A stretch of DNA of 64,000 nucleotides from Bisgaardia hudsonensis. GTDB taxonomy: Bacteria > Pseudomonadota > Gammaproteobacteria > Enterobacterales > Pasteurellaceae. The position numbers and the translations under genes are program-made. The stretch is taken from positions 322,778 to 386,777 of the forward strand of contig NZ_SLXI01000002.1 in NCBI RefSeq assembly GCF_004345785.1. Reading direction: 5' to 3'. Each line of letters begins with the position of its first letter. Positions within the stretch are counted from its first letter, which is position 1. The notes under the pieces were generated by a model. That model ran no database searches and was not told the DNA's origin. It worked only from the letters and a program-made list of their open reading frames with translations. Below, in pieces: positions 60,061 through 64,000 of this stretch.

Positions 60061-60318
60061 TTATTCTAAGGTTGGAATAAGAGCAACTAAATGATCGACA
60101 GCTTTTTGTTCGTCTTCACCTTCAGCTGAAATAGTAATTACTGTACCTTGTGTTAAACCTAGAGTTTGTAATTTGAATAAACTCTTAGCACTTGCACTTT
60201 TTCCAGCCGAAGTTACAGTAATATCAGAAACAAATGCTTTAGCTTCTTTCACAAACTGTGCTGCTGGGCGAGTATGTAAGCCACTTGGTGCGGTAATTTC
60301 AACATCTTTTGAGTACAT
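60061..60318 (-). CDS. ptsH: PTS phosphocarrier protein HPr
   Basis: The 85-residue carrier has the phosphorylated H15 in [13 protein letters not shown] and a regulatory-type serine position S46 in [13 protein letters not shown]. In Gram-negatives the serine is usually not a kinase target. It starts the ptsH-ptsI-crr operon. A CRP-like site lies 165 bases upstream. Confidence 0.97.
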   Translation of the reverse strand: MYSKDVEITAPSGLHTRPAAQFVKEAKAFVSDITVTSAGKSASAKSLFKLQTLGLTQGTVITISAEGEDEQKAVDHLVALIPTLE

Positions 60319-60481
60319 AATTGTATCCTGTTATAAGTAAGTAAATTCTTCATAATTAAAAATCTGGATAACAATATTGCTATCGCTACCTAATTAATTT
60401 TATATTTATTTTTAAATAAAAAATAAATTAGTGCTAGTATCAGACTTCAACGTAAAATAATCAAGAAAAAACACACTAACT

Positions 60482-60497
60482 TTTGAAGTAAATCACA
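60482..60497. promoter_or_regulatory. Candidate CRP site upstream of ptsH
   Basis: TTTGAAGTAAATCACA matches TGTGA-N6-TCACA at nine of ten positions. CRP control of ptsHI is known in E. coli; here it is only a pattern match. Confidence 0.45.
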
Positions 60498-60552
60498 AAA
60501 AAAGATTTTTTTGTGCAATATTTAGACACTTTTTAACCTTATTTTAACGATA

Positions 60553-61602
60553 TTAACTTGTAGAAAAATGTCGTTGTGCCTTATTTTCAGCCAAACTAGC
60601 CACTAATCGATGATAATTTTCAAATCGAGTTTTATGAATTTTACCCATTTTTACTGCTTCACATATTACACAACCTGGATCATTTAAATGTTTACAGTCT
60701 CGAAATTTACAAGCACCTAAAAAATATTGAAATTCCCTATATCCTTTGGTTATTTGTTCAAGCTCTAAATGCCATAAACCAAATTCTCTAATTCCTGGAG
60801 AATCAATTAAGTTCCCTCCTTGAGGCAAATGGTACAAAGTTGATGATGTTGTTGTATGTTGTCCTAATCCTGAATTTTCACTTACTATATTAGTAACGGC
60901 GTTGACTTCTGGTAATAACATATTGATTAAACTTGATTTTCCAACACCGGATTGCCCAACAAAAATTGATGTTCCAGAAGAAAGCAACACTTCCAGTTTA
61001 TCCATATTCTCTTTTGTTTCAGCAGATATAATTAATGTCTGATAACCAATGTCCTCATAAATTTTTAATTGCTGTTCAACTTCTTTTCGTTGTAATTCAT
61101 TAAGAAGATCGCCTTTATTAACAACGATAACAGCAGGTATGTTTGAGGTTTCACAAATTACTAGATAACGATCAATAATATTTAAAGATAAGCTAGGAAT
61201 TACCGCAGAAACAATGATAATACGATCAATATTTGCGGCAATAGGTTTTAAACCATCATAGTAATCTGGTCGAGTAATTTCATTTTCCCTAGGATAAATT
61301 CCTTCAATAACACCACTAATACCTTGTAATTGTTCATTCCCTTTACGCCAAATGACTTTATCGCCAACCACTAAACTTGATAAGCTACGACGCATATTAC
61401 AACGAAAAATCTCGCCATTTTCAGTTTCAACATCAGCATGTGCTGAATATCGAGTTACCACTGTACCATTTTGAGAGTTACCTAACATATCATCTTGCCA
61501 ATCAATATCTTTTTTATTTTTTCGTTGATGGCGTTTTAAATTCTTTATATTGTTAGACTGAATTCTACGTTGTTGATTTTGTGTTAATTTACGTTTGCTC
61601 AA
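60553..61602 (-). CDS. rsgA: Ribosome small-subunit-dependent GTPase RsgA
   Basis: RsgA checks maturation of the 30S subunit. The 349-residue protein has an N-terminal OB fold and a circularly permuted GTPase domain with G4 VVNKGD before G1 [14 protein letters not shown] and G3 DSPG. A zinc finger follows ([20 protein letters not shown]). The basic N terminus ([16 protein letters not shown]) is typical. It is divergent from orn, the conserved gammaproteobacterial arrangement. Confidence 0.96.
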   Translation of the reverse strand: MSKRKLTQNQQRRIQSNNIKNLKRHQRKNKKDIDWQDDMLGNSQNGTVVTRYSAHADVETENGEIFRCNMRRSLSSLVVGDKVIWRKGNEQLQGISGVIEGIYPRENEITRPDYYDGLKPIAANIDRIIIVSAVIPSLSLNIIDRYLVICETSNIPAVIVVNKGDLLNELQRKEVEQQLKIYEDIGYQTLIISAETKENMDKLEVLLSSGTSIFVGQSGVGKSSLINMLLPEVNAVTNIVSENSGLGQHTTTSSTLYHLPQGGNLIDSPGIREFGLWHLELEQITKGYREFQYFLGACKFRDCKHLNDPGCVICEAVKMGKIHKTRFENYHRLVASLAENKAQRHFSTS

Positions 61603-61673
61603 AGATAAATCCTTAAAGTGCGGTCATTTTTAGGTTAGAATATTAAAAAACTAGTTATAGGATACCCTAAAAT

Positions 61674-62225
61674 ATGCAATTAGATAAACAAAATCTTATT
61701 TGGATTGATTTAGAAATGACAGGTCTTGATCCAGAAAAAGAACGTATTATAGAAATCGCTACTATTGTAACTGATAAAAATTTAAATATTCTCGCCGAAG
61801 GTCCAGTAATAGCAATACACCAATCTGATGAACTATTAGCTAATATGAATGAGTGGTGTGTTAAAACCCATAATGCAAATGGGCTAGTTGAAAGAGTAAA
61901 AAATAGTAAATTAAGTGAACGAGCAGCAGAATTACAAACCATTAATTTCTTAAAAAAATGGGTACCTAAAGGTGTATCTCCGATTTGTGGTAATAGTGTT
62001 TCTCAAGATAAACGTTTTTTATTTAAATATATGCCTGATCTTGCTGATTATTTCCATTATCGTCATTTAGATGTGAGTACCTTAAAAGAATTGGCAACTC
62101 GTTGGAAGCCAGAAATTCTAGCTGGATTTAACAAAAAAAATACCCATTTAGCTTTAGATGATATTCGTGAGTCCATTGCAGAGCTTGCTTATTATCGCAA
62201 AACTTTTATCAAAATTGATGAATAA
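61674..62225 (+). CDS. orn: Oligoribonuclease
   Basis: Orn degrades 2-5-nucleotide RNAs, including pGpG, to mononucleotides. The 183-residue DEDDh exonuclease has the acidic ExoI motif [19 protein letters not shown], the ExoII region [13 protein letters not shown] and Exo[17 protein letters not shown]. The length is normal. Two tRNA-Gly genes follow from their own promoter. Confidence 0.96.
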   Translation: MQLDKQNLIWIDLEMTGLDPEKERIIEIATIVTDKNLNILAEGPVIAIHQSDELLANMNEWCVKTHNANGLVERVKNSKLSERAAELQTINFLKKWVPKGVSPICGNSVSQDKRFLFKYMPDLADYFHYRHLDVSTLKELATRWKPEILAGFNKKNTHLALDDIRESIAELAYYRKTFIKIDE

Positions 62226-62258
62226 TTTCGCAACTACTGTATTTTTTCATTGAACCAC

Positions 62259-62286
62259 TTGCACCTAATAAAAATATTTGTATAAT
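62259..62286 (+). promoter_or_regulatory. Promoter of the tRNA-Gly pair
   Basis: TTGCAC (62259-62264), 16-base spacer, TATAAT (62281-62286), then GTCGTCCG as a GC-rich discriminator. Confidence 0.75.
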
Positions 62287-62317
62287 GTCGTCCGTTCAGT
62301 AAATGAATGGCATTTTA

Positions 62318-62393
<76 letters not shown>

Positions 62394-62415
62394 ATCCATC
62401 TCATTCATCTCTTTT

Positions 62416-62491
62416 GCGGGAATAGCTCAGTCGGTAGAGCACAACCTTGCCAAGGTTGGGGTCGCGAGTTCGAGCCTCGTTTCCCGCTCCA
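62416..62491 (+). tRNA. tRNA-Gly (GCC), copy 2
   Basis: The same fold and anticodon as copy 1, 22 bases downstream. It differs by a paired change in the anticodon stem (CAACC/GGTTG) and one D-loop base. CCA is encoded. The two are probably co-transcribed. Confidence 0.97.
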
Positions 62492-62583
62492 ATTAAATAT
62501 CTGAATTATTTTGCAACAATAACACTGATTAAGTTATTTATGTTAGCAACATTTACACCTACAAATAAATCAAATTGGTAATA

Positions 62584-62620
62584 ATAAAAAAGCAATATGA
62601 TTTATTCTCATATTGCTTTT
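62584..62620. terminator. Terminator between tRNA-Gly and the nitroreductase gene
   Basis: AAAAGCAATATGA and TCATATTGCTTTT form a 13-bp stem. A strong T-tract on the minus strand fits the end of the nitroreductase gene, and the plus side can serve the tRNAs. Confidence 0.85.
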
Positions 62621-62643
62621 GTTCTTCTAAGTTTAATTAAAAT

Positions 62644-63252
62644 TTATTTAAATACTTTTACACGATTTTCAAGCGGTTGAAATGTTTTTTCACCTGCAGG
62701 TTGAACTATCCCACCAAAAACCATTTGTGCAACTAATTTCCAATTTTTATCAATATTCCAAGTTGTTGCAACTTGTTCATCAATAATTGGATTATAGTGT
62801 TGTAAGTTTGCACCAATATCAATACTTGCTAATGCTGTCCAAATAGCATATTGATGCATTGCACTTGCATGTTCTGCCCAAACAGGGAATCTATCAGCAT
62901 AAGCTGAGAAATTATCTTGTAATCCTTTTACCACATTTTGATCTTCAAAGAACAAAATAGTACCAGCTCCAGCTTTAAATAAATTCAATTTTTCTTCAGT
63001 TGCTTTAAATTTCTCATCATCTGCAACAATACCACGCAATACATCTTCTGCTATTTGCCATACTTTTTTGTGTTCTTCACCAAATAATACAACAACACGT
63101 GATGATTGTGAGTTGAATGCTGATGGTGTATGTAATACTGTATGTTCGACTAAATCAATAAGTTGTTGCTGATCAACAGGTAATTGATCGTTTAATACAT
63201 AAATTGAACGGCGTTTTTCTGCATTTTTTTGTAAAATTTTTAAATCTGACAT
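62644..63252 (-). CDS. Nitroreductase-family oxidoreductase (Frm2/HBN1-like)
   Basis: The 202-residue FMN enzyme has the start MSDLKILQKNAEKRRSIYVL with the RRSIY flavin contact, HTPSAFNSQSSRVVVLFG, and FFEDQNVVKGLQ. It ends with NLQHYNPIIDE and the terminal MVFGGIVQPAGEK. This pattern matches the small nitroreductase subgroup of yeast Frm2 and bacterial homologues. The substrate is unknown. It follows the pirin gene by about 64 bases on the same strand, a pairing often linked to redox or quinone stress. Confidence 0.88.
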   Translation of the reverse strand: MSDLKILQKNAEKRRSIYVLNDQLPVDQQQLIDLVEHTVLHTPSAFNSQSSRVVVLFGEEHKKVWQIAEDVLRGIVADDEKFKATEEKLNLFKAGAGTILFFEDQNVVKGLQDNFSAYADRFPVWAEHASAMHQYAIWTALASIDIGANLQHYNPIIDEQVATTWNIDKNWKLVAQMVFGGIVQPAGEKTFQPLENRVKVFK

Positions 63253-63316
63253 AATTTTTCTCCTGAAATATACTTAATTTTAAATAGTGCCATTTTTTAA
63301 TTATTGTTCTCAATAA

Positions 63317-64000
63317 TTACATTGGTACATCCATAAGTAATACTTTTGCATTATCTAATACATCAACGGTAAAACTTTCTGTATCCCAAATACCTAGACC
63401 GTCACGTGCATTTAATGTTTTCCCATCAATACTTACCGTACCTTCAATAACAAAAACATAAACACCATTGTTAGATTTTTTAATATTGTAATTTCTACTT
63501 ATTCCTTTATCAAATTTACCTAAGCTAAACCATGCATCTTGATGAATCCATACACCTTGATCATCTGGATTTGGAGATAACACTTGATTAAACTCATTTG
63601 CTTTCATTATGTCGCTGAGTTTAATTTGTTGATAGCGTGGCTCTACTCTATTTTTATTTGGTAATACCCAAATTTGTAAAAATTTAACTGGTTCAATTTC
63701 ATCACCATTCATCTCTGAATGAACAACGCCAGTTCCAGCTGACATGACTTGAATTTCACCATTTTCAATAATACCTTGATTTCCCATACTATCGCCATGA
63801 TTAAGTTTTCCAGATAACGGAATACTAATAATTTCCATATCACGATGTGGGTGTTTTCCAAAACCATATCCACCAAGTACATAATCATCATTAATAACTC
63901 TTAATGCACCAAATCCCATACGTTCTGGATCATAATAATTAGCAAAACTAAAAGTGTGTTTGCTTTTCAACCAACCATGATCAGCATTACCACGAGAATC
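63317..64000 (-). CDS. Pirin-family protein (5' end beyond window)
   Basis: Pirins are bicupin iron proteins; E. coli YhhW degrades quercetin. The visible part has HTFSFANYYDPERMGFGALR, the metal ligands in KHPHRDMEI and a later VVHSEMN, and the C-terminal cupin with FVIEGTVSIDG. The frame continues to base 64000 (reading SRGNADHGW before LKSKHTFSF), which matches the family N terminus, so the true start lies beyond the edge and the first TTG at 63970 is internal. About 15 residues are missing. Confidence 0.92.
   Translation of the reverse strand, partial: DSRGNADHGWLKSKHTFSFANYYDPERMGFGALRVINDDYVLGGYGFGKHPHRDMEIISIPLSGKLNHGDSMGNQGIIENGEIQVMSAGTGVVHSEMNGDEIEPVKFLQIWVLPNKNRVEPRYQQIKLSDIMKANEFNQVLSPNPDDQGVWIHQDAWFSLGKFDKGISRNYNIKKSNNGVYVFVIEGTVSIDGKTLNARDGLGIWDTESFTVDVLDNAKVLLMDVPM

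Overview
The window is chromosomal DNA from a low-GC member of the Pasteurellaceae. The evidence is the gene content, which matches gammaproteobacterial orthologues (MatP, YoaH, EpmC, GrxB, SohB, EttA, LpxL, Orn), and the Haemophilus-type DNA uptake word AAGTGCGGT/ACCGCACTT, of which I count at least 17 perfect copies. Local order hldE-lpxL and purK-aspC also recalls Haemophilus. I cannot name the species. There is no phage, CRISPR array or large genomic island. Most of the window is housekeeping genes, with one catabolic operon and two decayed IS200-type elements.

Region by region. 1-3.8 kb: pheS (cut by the left edge), a Lon-like protease, matP and cspD. 4.0-8.9 kb: thiI with a small overlapping yoaH gene, then the isoprenoid operon xseB-ispA-dxs. 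9.1-21.0 kb: a phosphohexomutase, amtB, the operon epmC-yadG-yadH, a solo IS200 left end, thrS, grxB, a fructosamine-kinase-like gene, a BamE/OmpA-type lipoprotein and sohB. 21.2-29.3 kb: a nine-gene operon on the minus strand, in transcription order a DeoR repressor, an AgaS sugar isomerase, mannose-family PTS EIIB, EIIC and EIID, a HAD phosphatase, a cytoplasmic GH35 beta-galactosidase, PTS EIIA and a tagatose-bisphosphate aldolase. It resembles Gram-positive galacto-N-biose/lacto-N-biose PTS clusters. 29.5-36.9 kb: can, purK, aspC, uvrB, tRNA-Asn and yrbG. 37-46 kb: a NicO-type metal transporter with its DUF1007 partner, ettA, a frameshifted orphan, a secreted nuclease, hldE-lpxL, an nlpC pseudogene, msrB and a UmuD-like gene with two LexA boxes. 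46.3-51.0 kb: sstT, qmcA-nfeD, a flavin quinone reductase with a TorD-like chaperone, and an internally deleted IS200 element. 51-64 kb: the pyruvate dehydrogenase operon aceE-aceF-lpdA, ptsH-ptsI-crr, rsgA/orn, two tRNA-Gly genes, a nitroreductase and a pirin gene cut by the right edge.

How the genes connect. The general PTS proteins at 57.6-60.3 kb would supply phosphate to the sugar-specific EII complex at 22-27 kb. Its products would reach glycolysis through the LacD aldolase, then pyruvate dehydrogenase. MatP organises the Ter macrodomain, and three copies of a matS-like word GTGACRTTGTAAC lie in the first 13.5 kb, one of them over the probable matP promoter. This suggests the window lies in the replication-terminus region.

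The observations I rate highest are the SOS-boxed UmuD-like protein without catalytic residues (45.6-46.2 kb), the variant matS sites around matP, the phosphotransferase/GH35 operon, and the two IS200 left ends that both abut the T-tract of an intrinsic terminator.
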